64,000 bases of DNA from Pseudoscleropodium purum (GCA_963969395.1 OZ017804.1:9052001-9116000), one strand, 5' to 3'; positions 23,301-36,178 are shown, counted from the first letter of the stretch. Notes: generated by a model not told the origin, from the sequence alone. Numbers and translations: made by a program.

Positions 23301-26300
23301 TAAAATAATGGCAATTTCAGAACAATTATAGAACCAATAGCACAAATTCTACTGTAAATTTATAAGATTTTTTATTTTTTATTTTTTATTTTTTGTAATT
23401 GATTAAGAAAAAAAATCCCAATTAGAGTTGACCATTTAGGGATTCTGATTCTTCTATAAAAATGACTTTTTAAGAAAATTGAAATCTTGCTCTTGTAGTT
23501 GCTTTTTGTTGGACATCTTTCTAGTGCAAGATTTTTGTGTATGTTAGACTCCTCTATTATCTTTAAAAATTGGGATGCAAGCAACTAGCATAACTACCTA
23601 TCCAATGGCCTAAGTTAACAAAGTTGGATAGTACCTCCTTCACAAAGTGGATTCAAACTATACTAAGCCTATTGAGCAAGGCCAAATTTTTTTAATATTT
23701 TAACTTCAAATATTATAATTGCATAGTATATATGGATAAATAATCTAAAAATAGTTGTGCAAATTCATATTGTAGTCTAGAGACAAATTTGTATGGTTGA
23801 AAGTTTAAAAAACTAGCAATTTTGGACTTTTTTTGTGAAAGTAGTTCAAGAAATTAAGAGATAATTTCTAAAGGACCAAAAATTCAAATTTTATATAATG
23901 AATGAATGCAAATATGTCACAAGCATATAGAATCTCTTCTTTTCATCCATCTAAATGTTTGTAGATTCTTGTAATAGTTCTTTTACATTAAATTTGTATG
24001 GGTTCAATTTTCAAGACTTATATTTTTAAATACTCTATAGTTTAAGGGATTTGTATATGTTTTGACCTCAAAAAATCACTTTGTCAATTTCAAAGAATGG
24101 CCCCTCCAAAATGACTTGAATAAATAAATAAACAAATCTTAAATAAAACCATAATTAGAATTTGACATTGTAAACTCAAAGGGGAAAAATCTTGAAAATT
24201 ACCTATGTTCAATCTCCAATCAATTTTAGAAGGAATTCAATTTCTCATTTCAAATTTTCTTGAAAAATATTGTTTGGTGTAGCAATTGATCTAGCTATAT
24301 GGATATGATCTATAGATCATATTTTACAACTTGTCTAAAAGTCAATATGAAATTATTATTTTGAATTTTATTTCATAATACATTTTTATAATTTTAGAAA
24401 TTTGCACCACCTTTGGCCCTTAAACTCCAAAGGACAATTTTGTTCCCTTGAGGGACAAATGGAGGTTGGGGTGGGTTAAGAGCTCAATTTCCACATTATT
24501 TTCTAATTATTTTTAGGATAGAAAAAAAAACTTAAGTTTGATGGGAATATCAATTTTTATTTCAATAAGTTTCCAAGAGTAAAAGTTATCTTGCAATGAG
24601 CTTTTTTATTAGTTTTTAGTTTGTTGAGCAACAAAACAAAGCCACAATAATTTGAATTTTGAAATTTTACTTTTAATGAGTAATATTATTGTTAGTCTTG
24701 AAAGGATTTTTTGATTGATTTGAATAAGTGATGAAAAAGTTATAGAGCATTTGGTTTTATAAGCAATTAGAGCATCTTCATTCATGAAAAAAAGAATGTA
24801 TGGGATTTGATTTCAATCTCAATTCTCACATTTTTCTAAAAAAGAAAATTTCCACATGGTTGAATTTAATTTTTAGAGCAATCCCACCATTGACATTAGT
24901 GTATTTCAATTTCATCTTAGAGTCGTTAATGGTTTAGTTTTTCTCCCTATCTTCTACCTTCTCCTTCCTAACAATTTTTAAAGGAATAAAAATCACCTTC
25001 TACTTTTTTTATTTCATTTTCTATACCCTCAACTTAATTCTTTAGGATAACTTTTTTTTAATTCTACATTTGTAGTGAAAAAATTTAGTATTGCGGAGGT
25101 TCAAAGTCTTACAATTTAGTCACATAAGGTTCAAAAAAATTGTTTTCTTCACTTTAAATCCAAATATCTTGCAATCTATATAAGCAAAATTAAAAAAAAA
25201 ATTCCCCAACACAAATTTTCATACTGGTCTAATTCAAGATCCTACAATTAAATATATAAAATAAAATAAAATATTTTTTTTTTGCTCTTTGCAATAGAAA
25301 TGACAATTTTGAATTTGTTTGTTTTTATAAAAGACCATAGTCTTTTAGAGGTTAACAAAGGGATGATAAATGATTAGTAGCACCAAAAAAATTTGTAGTT
25401 CCAATAATGAATTACCATGTCCTTGGTTCTTTGGCTAAATGACATCTTGCATACAAAATTTGACAATTATTTATAGCCTAACCAAACAAAAATTAAGGAT
25501 GTACTCCGCAACTTCTCAATGGTGTTGCCACTATACTACTAATGATATTTAGGTGTAACCACACTAATTGATTTATAAATGCTATAAGTTTGTGCCCGTG
25601 ACAAAGATTTTTACCAAAAAACCCAAACACCCACACTCTTCAAAGAGAAGGATATTTGCAAACATAGTAGGTCAAAATATTCATCATGAGTAAAAACTTA
25701 TAGCATTTATAAATCAATTAGTGTGGATTACACTAAATACCATTAAATTAGTTGTTAGTATTGACAGCGTTCTTCTATAGTTCAACAACAGCATGAGATC
25801 AAATAGTGAATTAATTAAGCCTCTTTTTTTTTAACTGATTTTGGTGCCCAAACATGAACCCAAGTAATTAACTTAAAGTTAATACCACATTCTACTTGAA
25901 TTTTGATCCTAAGTCAATGCTAATATACTCTATTTGGTTTTACTACTTGGAGTACTTTTTTATTACTAGTGCTTCTAGTGGGCAGTCAGTTGTTGTATTA
26001 TCCTAATAACAGAGTGTACTAATTAAATTCCATAACAAATGCCAGTCCACAGTGAGTGAGTGGGTACTGTACAAAAATATAACATAGTACAAAATTCCAT
26101 AACCAACAAATGTCTGTGGCTAGTGGGTATAAAATTATTACATGGTACAGATACTTGGGTATACTGGAGTCTGTTATTATTATATGTGGATCTTTAAACT
26201 TCAGTTAGATTGGTATTCATTTATTTCAAAAAATAAATTCAAAAAAAAATAAAATTAGATTGATGTCCTTTGTTCCATCCATTGGTTCCATTTTAGATTG

Positions 26301-27036
26301 CAGGATTACCAAACTGCCTACTCAAGGAGTACAGTTTGTTGGATCATACTGGTATTCATTCATAGAAATAAAATTAGCCTAGGTGGTAGTGGAGATTTAT
26401 TTTGTTTTATTTTTTACTTCACTACAGTAGTGGAGTTTACTCAAAAATGCAGGATGTTGACCAACATGCTTATGTCAAAATTAAAAATTAAAAAAAGCAA
26501 GATGCTTAAACTTAAGTTACAATGCCAAAATTTGCAAGTCCTCTTGTAAAATGTCAAGAAGGTTTAACTTCAAGCTGAGCTTCTCTTGACAAGTGGCAAG
26601 AGCCAGGCTTGTTCGTATCCAATTTTCAGTTTATCTGCTAAAGCTGGATGGGGTGATTTGTTGTACTGTACTGTACATAGAATGTGATTTCTTTGATTTG
26701 ATTTGAAATGTTGGGACTCATCAAATTTGGGCTCTTCAAGTTGAATGAATGAAGTACTGTACAGTCATCTTCAATAAGCTTACACACAACTTTCTATTTC
26801 AAAAGCTGAAAACTTGTACAAACCAAACTGAAGATTTGAAATTGTTGTTCCTAGCTAGTTCAAAAATCCATCAAGTCGAAAACCCATAAAGTGTATATGA
26901 AAGATCAGGTAGTCTATTCTCAATTATTGAGACATTTGCATGCTGAAATTTTTGAAAGAATAACGGAATTTTGCAATGTATTGCTATATAGATAGCATCT
27001 AGTACTTCTACCTTGGATGACACGAATTACAAAATT
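20400..27036. other. Gene desert, left part
   Basis: Very AT-rich, with no credible coding frame. The 22,630-22,760 block resembles 790-960. A TTAACCCCTAAAG terminus is at 22,897-22,909 without a clear partner. A foldback is at 25,538-25,752. The rest shows only homopolymer runs and short AT repeats. Confidence 0.55.
25538..25752. repeat. Foldback MITE-like element
   Basis: A 54-60 nt arm (core CACACTAATTGATTTATAAA then TGCTATAAGTTT, 25,560-25,591) returns inverted at 25,692-25,752, with a loop of about 100 nt. The 33-nt core is perfectly inverted and the outer part is imperfect. No coding capacity. Confidence 0.8.
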
Positions 27037-27108
27037 CATTCTACGAGGTATTTTATTTTTTTATTTTTGAAACAAATGGACAATTCCCATTGCATTCTAT
27101 GAGGTATT
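27037..27108 (-). mobile_element. Severely 5'-truncated LINE insertion with 16-bp target-site duplication
   Basis: CATTCTACGAGGTATT (27,037-27,052) and CATTCTATGAGGTATT (27,093-27,108) differ at one base and flank 40 nt. On the minus strand those 40 nt read CAATGGGAATTGTCCATTTG followed by an A-rich tail. The same sequence ends the LINE remnant near 31,280 (CAATGGAAATTGTCCATTTG, then poly-A). Length, tail and duplication are typical of target-primed reverse transcription that stopped almost at once. Confidence 0.8.
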
Positions 27109-27254
27109 GATGAAATGAGAACTTCAAGCATGTTCATAGATATTCGTGGCTCCCCATCTTTGTCGGCCATGGTAAGTTCTTTGTACCAAGAGAATATTGT
27201 GTACTCTCTTGTTGATATTTTTATTGTTTACTCTCTTGTCAAGATTAAAATCTC

Positions 27255-28154
27255 TTAACCCCTAAAGGTCAAAACTACGTTTTTTGGCAACATAGTGATT
27301 TGGGGTAGCTCACTACGAATGGAGTTTTTAGTTTTTTTGATTGAAATTTTCACACAACACGTGCTCAAGGAGTAGCTTTAAGGCCCAACAATTTTCATAA
27401 CTTTTGACTACATGATTCAAAAGTTATTGCATAATATGTAATTTTCAATGCTTAGTAGGTAGTCCAAAAATTTCTTAAAAAATTTCTTTTTTCAAAAATA
27501 AAAATTTGAAATTGATTTTCCAGATTTATATATATATGTGGAAAGCTTTATATCATTCCATTTTGAAGGGTAGTTATAGATTCCCTACTCAAAAATAAAC
27601 TTTGGAGTCCTTTATTTAACTCAATTCTGTATATTTAAATAAATAAATAAAAAGATATGATGTAGATTGTTTATTAATACATTACCACCGTTGGGATTGG
27701 AACTTTTCAATTCCATAATAAAATTCTTAACAATTTAGTGTTTTGAATCACTTTGTACTTCTTTATATTTACTATTTTTTTCCTATATGTTATGCAATTC
27801 CAAATGATCTAAAAAATTTCAAGAATGTAGTCAACTTGCCTTGAAGAATGTATCCAAAGAGTTATCATCATTTTGGACATTTTTTCATATAAATGTGACC
27901 TTGTAAAGTGCAATTGCCAGTATTTTCACAGGGGCAAAAAAATGTTTTTTGTCCCTTCAAACATTAATATTTTGCAATCTACACATTGGAAAATTCTGAA
28001 AAAAATTTCACATCTTTTCAAAGTAGTTTACTACAAGATCCTATGGTTCCATGTGTCCAAAAATGTTTTTCACCTAAAATTTGATGCTTGGATTAAGAAT
28101 GGCAGTTTTGGAGCGTTTTTGGTGAAAACATAGTCTCCGACCTTTAGGGGTTAA
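27255..28154 (+). mobile_element. TTAA/CCCCTAAAG element, family A, copy 1 (complete)
   Basis: The termini are TTAA-CCCCTAAAGGTC and GACCTTTAGGGG-TTAA, a perfect 12-bp inverted repeat flanked by TTAA on both sides. The body is 892 bp. There is no conserved reading frame. The interior has recurring AAAAGTTAT-type phrases. It is the best-preserved member of the family. Confidence 0.8.
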
Positions 28155-29288
28155 TTGCAAGTAGTTCAATTAATTTGAAATTATTTCAAGCGGTACAAGT
28201 AGAAATGGAGATTGGTGTGAGTATTCATCAATTAATTATTTGATATTTATATCCAAAACACCTTTGCCATTAACCTTCAAATCAAATGCGGCAAGCAAGT
28301 GAAATTTGACCCTTTTATATAATTGATACTCCATCTATTTCTTAGTGATACTCGAGTTTTCTTTGTGTTTTACAAATGAAATGTTGCTATTATAATTTAG
28401 AAATACAAGGAGAATATAAATGTTGATGTCTTAAATTTGTGAAAGAATTTGTTTTCTATTGGTATTGATTTATTTTCTTTAGAAATTTTGATAGAAAAAT
28501 CAAATTGCAGTGACATTAAAAATAACAATGTTGACTAAAATAATATCAATTCTTACGTACTTTAGAATAGTTTTAAGTTTTTACTACAAATGAATGTCAG
28601 GACGAGAAATATGATATTGAAATTAAAATTAATAAAATTGTTTAAAAAGAAAGAAATATGAAAGAAATACACACAATATTGCAAAATTGGATTCAAATAC
28701 ATACAATAGAGCTTGCAATTGTAATAATTCTTTTGATTTTGGAAAATTTTCACTTTGGAGATGAGTGGATCTTTATGGGTTAATTCCTAAGTGTCCAACA
28801 TATATTTATCAAAATCTAAACCCTTTTGAATTCATTCCAATCAAACTATCACCCAAAACCAAATCAAAAGAAACTAACTGTATCGATCAATAGTGGAGAC
28901 AAGCCCATAGTTGCAAAAAAATGAACAAATGATTTGACCATAGTGTTGAAAACATTGTGATAATCAAACATGACAATCTTTCAATTTTGAGAGGCCAAAT
29001 TTGAGGCCTTGAGGGGGTGCTCAAGGGTTAATTACATGGGTAGGGTCAAATTTAACAAAAATTAACTAAATTTTGCCAAAATAAAAGAAGAAGTGACTTG
29101 TGTCTTCATGTGATTGATTTAGGGTGATGTAGACCTCTCAAATCCAACAAGGAAATTCAATTTTGTTTCTCAATTGTTGTTGGATATGACAGCCTCACAA
29201 ACAGTAACTTAACTCACTGAGATCTATACATTTTTTTGGTATTTTTGTGGCTCATACCATCATTACTTGTTGCAGAGTTGACTCTCTT
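28155..29288. other. AT-rich spacer with a possible short TTAA-ended element
   Basis: TTAATTCCTAAGTGTCC at about 28,780 and GTGCTCAAGGGTTAA ending near 29,031 could be degenerate termini of a 250-bp element of the same kind, but the match is weak. No gene was seen. Confidence 0.3.
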
Positions 29289-29383
29289 AAGATGATTAGT
29301 GATCTCTGCAATGAAATCACTTTCATTTGTTTCGAAAAGAAGAAAATTTAAAGAAAAAGAAAAAAAGAAAGATGATTAGTGAT
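29289..29383 (+). mobile_element. Short LINE-tail insertion with 15-bp target-site duplication
   Basis: AAGATGATTAGTGAT occurs at 29,289-29,303 and again, identical, at 29,369-29,383. The 65 nt between contain AATGAAATCACTTTCATTTG followed by TTT and a purine-rich A tail. This resembles the 3' end of the LINE near 31,250 (AATGGAAATTGTCCATTTG) but is diverged, perhaps from a related subfamily. Confidence 0.7.
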
Positions 29384-30539
29384 TAATAATAAGAACCAAC
29401 AAAAACCAAATTTAAAATCAAAATGTTGCACATTAGAAGCCCTTTTTTTTTTCTTTCCTTCTTTCTTTCTTGGTTTGTGAGCTCACTCACAGAGCTCCTG
29501 CTGCTGCTGCTGGATCATATATGATTCTCAAAACTGAAACTCCAGTCTGTCTTTAGAAAAAGCTGGATCATCATAATAATACCAAGCTTACATCATCTAA
29601 ACAATTAAAATTCATAACACAGCTCCATGTCAAACCGCTTTGTGCCACTCACTCTCACCACCTTGGGTGTTGCTCCATCCCTGACAATCAAAACAAATTG
29701 AAGTCATGTGAAAAAATCAAATGGCAAGCAAAACACTTGCTTGAGCTGTAAGTAGCACATTGTGAAGTAATATAGTGACCCCCCTTTTTTAAGTTATTAT
29801 TATTATTAAGTTTTGTGACAGGAAACTTGGAATTTTCATAAACTCATGGGTCAGGGATATAACTTAACTTAACTTAACTTCCAGGTGTTCCTTCTGTGAT
29901 TTGTTTAAGTTAAGTTTTTGTGTCATGAAAACGAACATGTTGGGTGCAGTGGGTGGGTGGATGTGTAATTAATCATGAAACCACTGTGACAGCATATTCT
30001 TTTACATTACACAAGTTGCTAATTAAGTGTATTTTAGGTGAAAATTAATCAGATCTTGAGTTAATTAATTGATTGATTGATTCAGTTGTGTGTGTGAGGA
30101 TAAGATCTCTCGGTTTCTGAGCTGTGGAGGGCGGAGGGAGATTCTGCAGCTAACTCTTATTAACAATTGCCCCATGCGGAGGATCACAATTTGCCAACAT
30201 AAGTAGCTTTATGTTATGTGGCATTTTGTGTTGATGGAGATGGAAGTGAAGCTCGTTCCGCCATCATTTTAGAAGCCCGCCGGGTTCAGGTGCTCACTGG
30301 CTCAATGCACGAAGAGTTGACTTTTGAAGTAGGAGTAATGGAAGTTCTCATTTGCATATGGAATTGAGCATTAAATTGAGCAAAGCTTCCATAGGCACAT
30401 AGCAGCCATGTAAGCACAAATCATTTTTTTTTCTTTCAGAAAAATCTGCAAGGGACTATCCCCTGAGAAGGGACAAACACACACTTTGGATTGAACCCAA
30501 CAACACAGCCTACCCCAACATTCCTATCATTTGCTCGAG

Positions 30540-31290
30540 CTCCCAAAGTGGCATGGATGAGACTATTCTCCACAGGTTTCATCACTGTCACAAAACCCAT
30601 CGTGCATAGAATTTTGGCCTCTCGGTCCTTTATCTAGCCCTTAAGATCCCCCGACACGGGCTTTTGGCTAGCCTTTACATGGCAACAATGTATTTTAGGT
30701 TCCAAGTTTCTAAGATGTCTGCGGAAGGGGTTCAAGTTGTGGTTTCTATTTGGGAAATCCATTATTTGGACCACATGGTTACACAGGAATGCCATTTGTT
30801 TCAACAATAGCTTTTGGCCAGATCAAAAGTTGGAGCATGTCCTGTTGGAAGTGTTTATTGACCATGCTCACGTTAGTTGGTGTAAGTTCACCAAACTTTG
30901 TGCATTCTACCCCCAACGAAGTTGACACCTTCCTCAAGCGTTTTGATAATATTTGGCTTCAAACCAATTTCTTTGGAGAGAGGAATCATCTGCAAATGCA
31001 ATGGAAGCTTGCTTTGCCTAAGGTGGGCAACTTTGCCTAAGCATTCTACTTCTTCCTTTTTGTCCCTTAGCATGCAAGCTTTATAGCCTTTTCAGCTTGG
31101 CCGCTCTTTGTGTATCCACTAGGTTTTCTAGTTTGATTGGTTCCCATTTGTTTGATTGTGTTGCTTTCTTTTTTTAGTTGCTGAAGACCCAAAAAAATTC
31201 CACTAGGGAAGAGGTCCTCTGCTTCTAATACTATTTCCCCTTATCAATGGAAATTGTCCATTTGTTTAAAAAAAAACAAAAAAACACAAC
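30540..31290 (+). mobile_element. Degraded LINE (non-LTR retrotransposon) 3' remnant
   Basis: A plus-strand frame at about 30,737-30,925 reads WFLFGKSIIWTTWLHRNAIC and continues FNNSFWPDQ. This is typical of the region after the zinc-binding domain of plant LINE reverse transcriptases, where the pattern is IW-x-x-W-x-x-R-N-x-x-x-F-N. An upstream HRFHHCHKTHR-like stretch lies in another frame, so the gene is broken by frameshifts and stops. The 3' end is CAATGGAAATTGTCCATTTG, then TTT and a poly-A tract ending near 31,290. It cannot code for an active protein. Confidence 0.75.
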
Positions 31291-31292
31291 CT

Positions 31293-31926
31293 TTAACCCG
31301 TAAATACCCAAGGCCTTTTTTGAAATCCTAGAAATTTACTTTGAATTGAAGAAAAAGTCAGCATTTTGATAAGCTATATCAATTTTTTTGAATTGTAATT
31401 ATACAAATTCAAACCAGATATGTTAAATATCATCTTAAAAAAAACACAACAATATCAATTACAAATTGAAAGATTATAATGTTTGATCATGAGGGTGTAA
31501 ATAATGATGAAAGTGATTTGAAGTCTTTCAATCCTCTTTGCACATGTCAAATCTAAAAAATTGGTCACAAAAAAAATGAGGTCAAAAGACATAACATGCA
31601 TAACCATGATAAATTTACGGCTTCTCAAAATGTCTTCTACAAATTTTTAAATGAATTTTCAATGTGAATTTTTCTCCAAGATTTAGTGTATTTGAAGCTC
31701 ATTTCTATGAGCTCTCAACACTCCAAAAAAATCAAGATTGCAATGAACCCCCTTACACAAAACCTTGAATAGAAAAATCATAATCAATCATCTTCAAAAT
31801 CTGATTTTTGATGCTAAAACTAGACTTCAAGAAGGATTTTTCAAAAATATAGACTATTAAAAATAGTAACTTCATAAAGTTATATTTAGCTTCAAGAATT
31901 TGGTACCTCGAGCATTTAAGGGTTAA
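31293..31926 (+). repeat. TTAA-ended element, family B, copy 2
   Basis: It begins TTAACCCGTAAATACCC directly after the LINE poly-A and ends GCATTTAAGGGTTAA. It is the inverse of 15,375-16,027 along its length. No coding frame was seen. Confidence 0.65.
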
Positions 31927-32069
31927 TGATATTTTGCAGCCCCAACAAAACAAGTGCAACATATCTAGTTGGGACGAATCCACTGCAGGCAAGTGGAGTG
32001 GGATTACACTTGCAACACCATGGAGAAGGAACCTGTGTGTGTGTCTCTCTATACATATTCGCTCATTTA

Positions 32070-32500
32070 TTAATCCCTAATGTACCAAACAACAATTTTT
32101 TGGCAACATTGGGTAGCTCACTATGAAAAAAAAAATTCTTTGAAATTTTCACACAACATGTGCCCAAGGATTAGCTTTACGGCACAATCATTTTTCTAAT
32201 TTTTGACTATATGGTTAAAAGTCATTGCATGATATGTAATTTTTATTGCTTAGTAGGCAACCTAGGCAACTCAAAATAATTCTTAAAAAATCACCTATGT
32301 ATGAAATAAAATTTTGAAATTGATAATCTAGATTTATATATACATGGAAAGCTTTCAATCATTCCATTTTGATTAATGAGATGAAAGTTATGAAGAGTTT
32401 TAATTTGCAGGTAGTTATAGAATTTCTATTCTAAGATCAACTTTGAAGTCTTTTATTTAACTCAATTTTTGAATTTTTTTTCAAAAATTAAAAATGAGGG
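32070..32500 (+). mobile_element. TTAA/CCCCTAAAG element, family A, copy 2 (5' half)
   Basis: It begins TTAATCCCTAATG and follows copy 1 closely through TTTTTTGGCAACAT, GGTAGCTCACTATG, TTCACACAACATGTGC and GTCATTGCATGATATGTAAT. Similarity ends near 32,500, so the 3' half and right terminus are missing. Confidence 0.75.
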
Positions 32501-32743
32501 TAAATTGTAAGGCAAGAGGCTCTACAAGCATTTCTTTGAAATCTAATTTTGTTCTCTAGAGGGCTTGCATCTCCTAACATTTTATATAAATGGAAAAGCT
32601 ACACCTATTCAGCTTTTATTTAAAGTCTTGGAGAATTTGTGGAGTTAGTTATGAATATAAATGTGAGAATCACACAAGGCTTTTAAAGCACCTACTTCCT
32701 AATAAGTTCATTGTTGATACATTGAAGGATGCAATTAATACCT

Positions 32744-33940
32744 TTAACCCTCAAAAATCAGCTTGCTATTTTTAGCAACATAGCGATTTTGGGCAGGTAC
32801 TTGTGACTAGAAATTTACATGCTTTAGGCTGAAATTTTATTGGAAGGTGTAGATGAAGAATATGTTTCATGTGCACTAAATTTCATGACATTTGGAAATA
32901 AGAGTCAAAAGTTATTGCATAATATGTTGTTTGTTCCTCAACTTGGGCAATTTGGGCTGATATTAAAATCACTTTTAAAAAAATAAAATTTGAAATTGGT
33001 TTTTAGATTTATATATACATGCTAAGCTTTGAATAATTACATTTCAATCAATGAGTCATAAGTTATGAGGAGTTTTAGTTTGCAGGTAGTTATGAATTTT
33101 GTACTCTAAAATAAACTTTGAAGCTATTTATTTAACTCAATTTTCAATATTTTTCAAAAATAATAAATCATAGGATGTAGATTGTTTACTCCAACATTAC
33201 AACCATTTAGATTGACATTTTTCAATTCCATAATTAAATTCTTAATAATTTAGTATTTTAAATCATTCTCTACTTACTATTTTTTTCTTGTATGTTGTAC
33301 AATTCAAAATGGTTAAAATTTTTTTAAACTTGTAGCCAACTTGTTTAAGAAAAAGAATCCAAAGAAGTACTACCATTTTGGAAATTTTTCATAGAAAAGA
33401 GAGCTTGTAAAGTGCAATTGCCTTGTTTTTTGCAAGGCCAAAAAAATGCATTAGATGAGATTTTTTGGATGTAGAAGCCTATGAATTCTCAAGCTGTGGA
33501 AAATAAGGGAATTGTGTCATTGGAGCGCCACTACAACACTTTGACATGGTTGAGCCCCTACAACATCATATAATAATATTTGTTTTAATAAAAAACTAAA
33601 TTAAAAAAATTTCAATTTTTTTTCCATTATATATATATATATATCCTTTTGATAGCAAACCATTCTTCTACTGCAAGGGGAACAACAAAGGGAACATGGT
33701 TGAAATAGCCCTCCCTTGCCCTTAAGACTCTTTCAATGACTTTAGTGAATTTGAATGTTTATATCTTGTAATCCACTTAGTGGAAATTTTTGAAATTTTT
33801 ACCATGTGTTCTTTACTCAGTATACTATAAGATCCTACGGTTACATATGTCAATTTTTTTTTCAACTTGTTACTTGTACTAGAAATGGTAGTTTTAAAGT
33901 GTTTTTTGGGAAAACATAATCAAAGAACTTAGGGCGTTAA
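32744..33940 (+). mobile_element. TTAA/CCCCTAAAG element, family A, copy 3 (with nested insertion)
   Basis: It begins TTAACCCTCAAAAATC, ends CTTAGGGCGTTAA, and carries the family interior (TAGCAACATAGCGATTTTGG). At 1.2 kb it is about 300 bp longer than other copies. The excess lies at about 33,440-33,735 and is unlike the family. Confidence 0.75.
33440..33735 (-). repeat. Sequence nested in family A copy 3
   Basis: Absent from the other family A copies. Its minus strand carries GGGGCTCAACCATGTCAAAG, resembling GGGCTCAACCACATCAAAT near 49,198, so it is probably a member of the dispersed repeat also seen at 1,500-1,720 and 49,050-49,280. An AT microsatellite lies near 33,630-33,645. Borders are approximate. 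Confidence 0.45.
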
Positions 33941-34199
33941 AAATGAAAGATATACTTAAATGTTAGAAAATATTGGATGAAATTTGAGGGCTCGGGAAGA
34001 CTATGAGTTCTTTGGCTTTGAAAATTGTCTCAACTACGTGGAAATGCTTCCAGCTGCGCAGTCTAACGTGGTCAAGATAGTGCCACGTCAGTTTTTTCAA
34101 CTTTTTTTTGTATTTTAGAAATTTTCATTTTCATTTTCATTTAAAAAAAATTCTGACAAAGCTACATTCTTCACTATTGCAAGAATAGGTCTGAAACAA

Positions 34200-34409
34200 C
34201 CCTCCCTTAGCCTGAAATCCCTTCTTATGTGTTTATAAGCTTAAACTATTTGAAGACCTCCTATCTTATGATAAGAGTATCCTCTCCCTCCATTTCTTTG
34301 AGAACCCTCCCTTAGCTTGAAATCCCTTCTTATGTGTTTATAAGCTTAAACTGTTTTAAGACCTCTTGGCTTTTGACAAGAGTATCCTCTCCCTCCATTT
34401 CTTTGGGAG
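34200..34409. repeat. Tandem duplication, two units of 105 bp
   Basis: The unit beginning CCCTCCCTTAGC and ending CCTCCATTTCTTTG occurs at 34,200-34,304 and again at 34,305-34,409 with few mismatches. A weaker relative, AGCCCTCCCTTGCCC, is near 33,708. Confidence 0.85.
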
Positions 34410-36178
34410 TGTCTAGAATATCCTCTTTGGGGTTTCTAAATAAGAGAATCAAGTTAAGTTGCCATTTGCCATGTGTACATCTACGTACAAGACAAAAGCC
34501 AATCTCCTTGACTGTAGAGTCTCCATTTCATATGAATGAGGTTTTTGTAATTTTGTTTACTTTCACTAGTGCCAAAAGTGACCAATCTTCAACATAGTGA
34601 TGAAGCTATTTTGCATCTATATGCATGAATGCAACACATACAAAAGGAATGAACAAACAATCAATATTTATCCAAAATATGTGAATATATCAAGTGATAG
34701 CATTTCAAGATTTTGTAGCAAGTTATCTATTGCATCCACCAAGAAAAACAATCCATAGCCGATGAATATCCCCTCAAAACAATCCATGTTTGTGAGCAAA
34801 TTATGGTGCAAAAAAAGAACCTATTCAAAGTATCTCTTCAGAGCTTGTTGATAATGTTATGATACATCATTTGGGATATAATTTTAGACTTTACCATCCA
34901 TTTTCCTTTAATTCCCATTGATTGAACCATATTTTTCAAGTATGGAATCCAATTATTTTCTTTCTTTTTTTTACTCTGTATATAAATTTTTCCACCGATT
35001 TTGTTTGTTTGTCAATGATCTCAAATTGCAACCAGAATTTTATTTCCAATTCCTCCAGCTAACTTTGAACTAGCTGCTGATTTTTCCTGAGCATTGGTCA
35101 TGAGAAGAAATCAGGAGATGGAGATGGAAATGAAAGAGCTGACCCTCTCGGACCCCGTCGTCTGCTGCCCCTGGGACAACCATGGAAATACAGAAATCAT
35201 GGGATACTTGAGTTACGGGAAACCAGCATTAAGTTAAACCGTACTGTAATCGTGGCCTCAATCGGATCCAGCCAATTTGGGGTTTGGCTTCACCCTTTTG
35301 TCTGCCAGTTTTTAATTGAACTTCAGGCCATGTTTTAATTTATGCCTCACCAGCGACATATTAAATGAAAAATCTTCGAGCTTGAAATCAACTTGATAGC
35401 GGAGACAGTGAGAAAAAGAATGGTGTGGGGAGTCAACACCTAAAAAAAAAATCCGACCAATTTATTTTATTTTTTTAAATTGACATCCAGGCCGATCATG
35501 CGCGGACATTCATTTGAGTTCGATACTGGATCAAAATTGATGGAGCCTGGCTAACGTAGTGGCTCTCTAATACCTTGGTGGAATTTTCTTTTCTTTAAAA
35601 GGAGGATATATATGTTTGGAATAATGATAAGAACTGAAAGACGATCATTAAATAAAAATTGACTTTATTATTTGACTTCAATTATAGGGTACATTCATAT
35701 TCTTGTTTCTATGCTTTTGTACTTAGGTACAAAAGAAAAAAGGATTTCTGTCTCAATGTACCTTAAAAACTAAGTTAATAATATGATTTTGATACCACTC
35801 ATGAGCTGAGGCCAGGATGGTCTCTTACAAAAGAAAGGGGTCCCGATTCATTTTTTGTTAAAAAAACAAGGGTGGGGGGTGGGGTGCGGGGGAGTGTCCT
35901 GACACTGCATCAAGTCAAATTTTCTTAAAGCTACTGTAAAACTTAACCCGTAAACAACGAGCTGGTCACCATGGAAATCATCTGTTTTGGTACTATGTGA
36001 ATTGTTGGCTTTAAAAAGATGCAAAAGTACTCATTGTCATTGGAAGTCAAAATATTGTATGACCTTCCCTTTTTACACAAAATGTGGTCAGGATGAATAG
36101 TTCCACTTCTCTGTCATGCATGCAGAGATTTTTTTTGTCATTCATCGGCCGGGAAATGTCCTTGGTGTCATTCATAGG
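34410..36178. other. Intergenic DNA, no gene seen
   Basis: A moderately GC-rich patch lies near 35,080-35,300. A TTAACCCGTAAAC stretch near 35,943 resembles a single element terminus. A G-rich run is near 35,870-35,895. No coding frame was recognised. Confidence 0.45.

Noticed and set aside
27873..28133. 86-codon frame inside family A copy 1
   Set aside because: It lacks an ATG start, and an equivalent open frame was not seen in the other copies.
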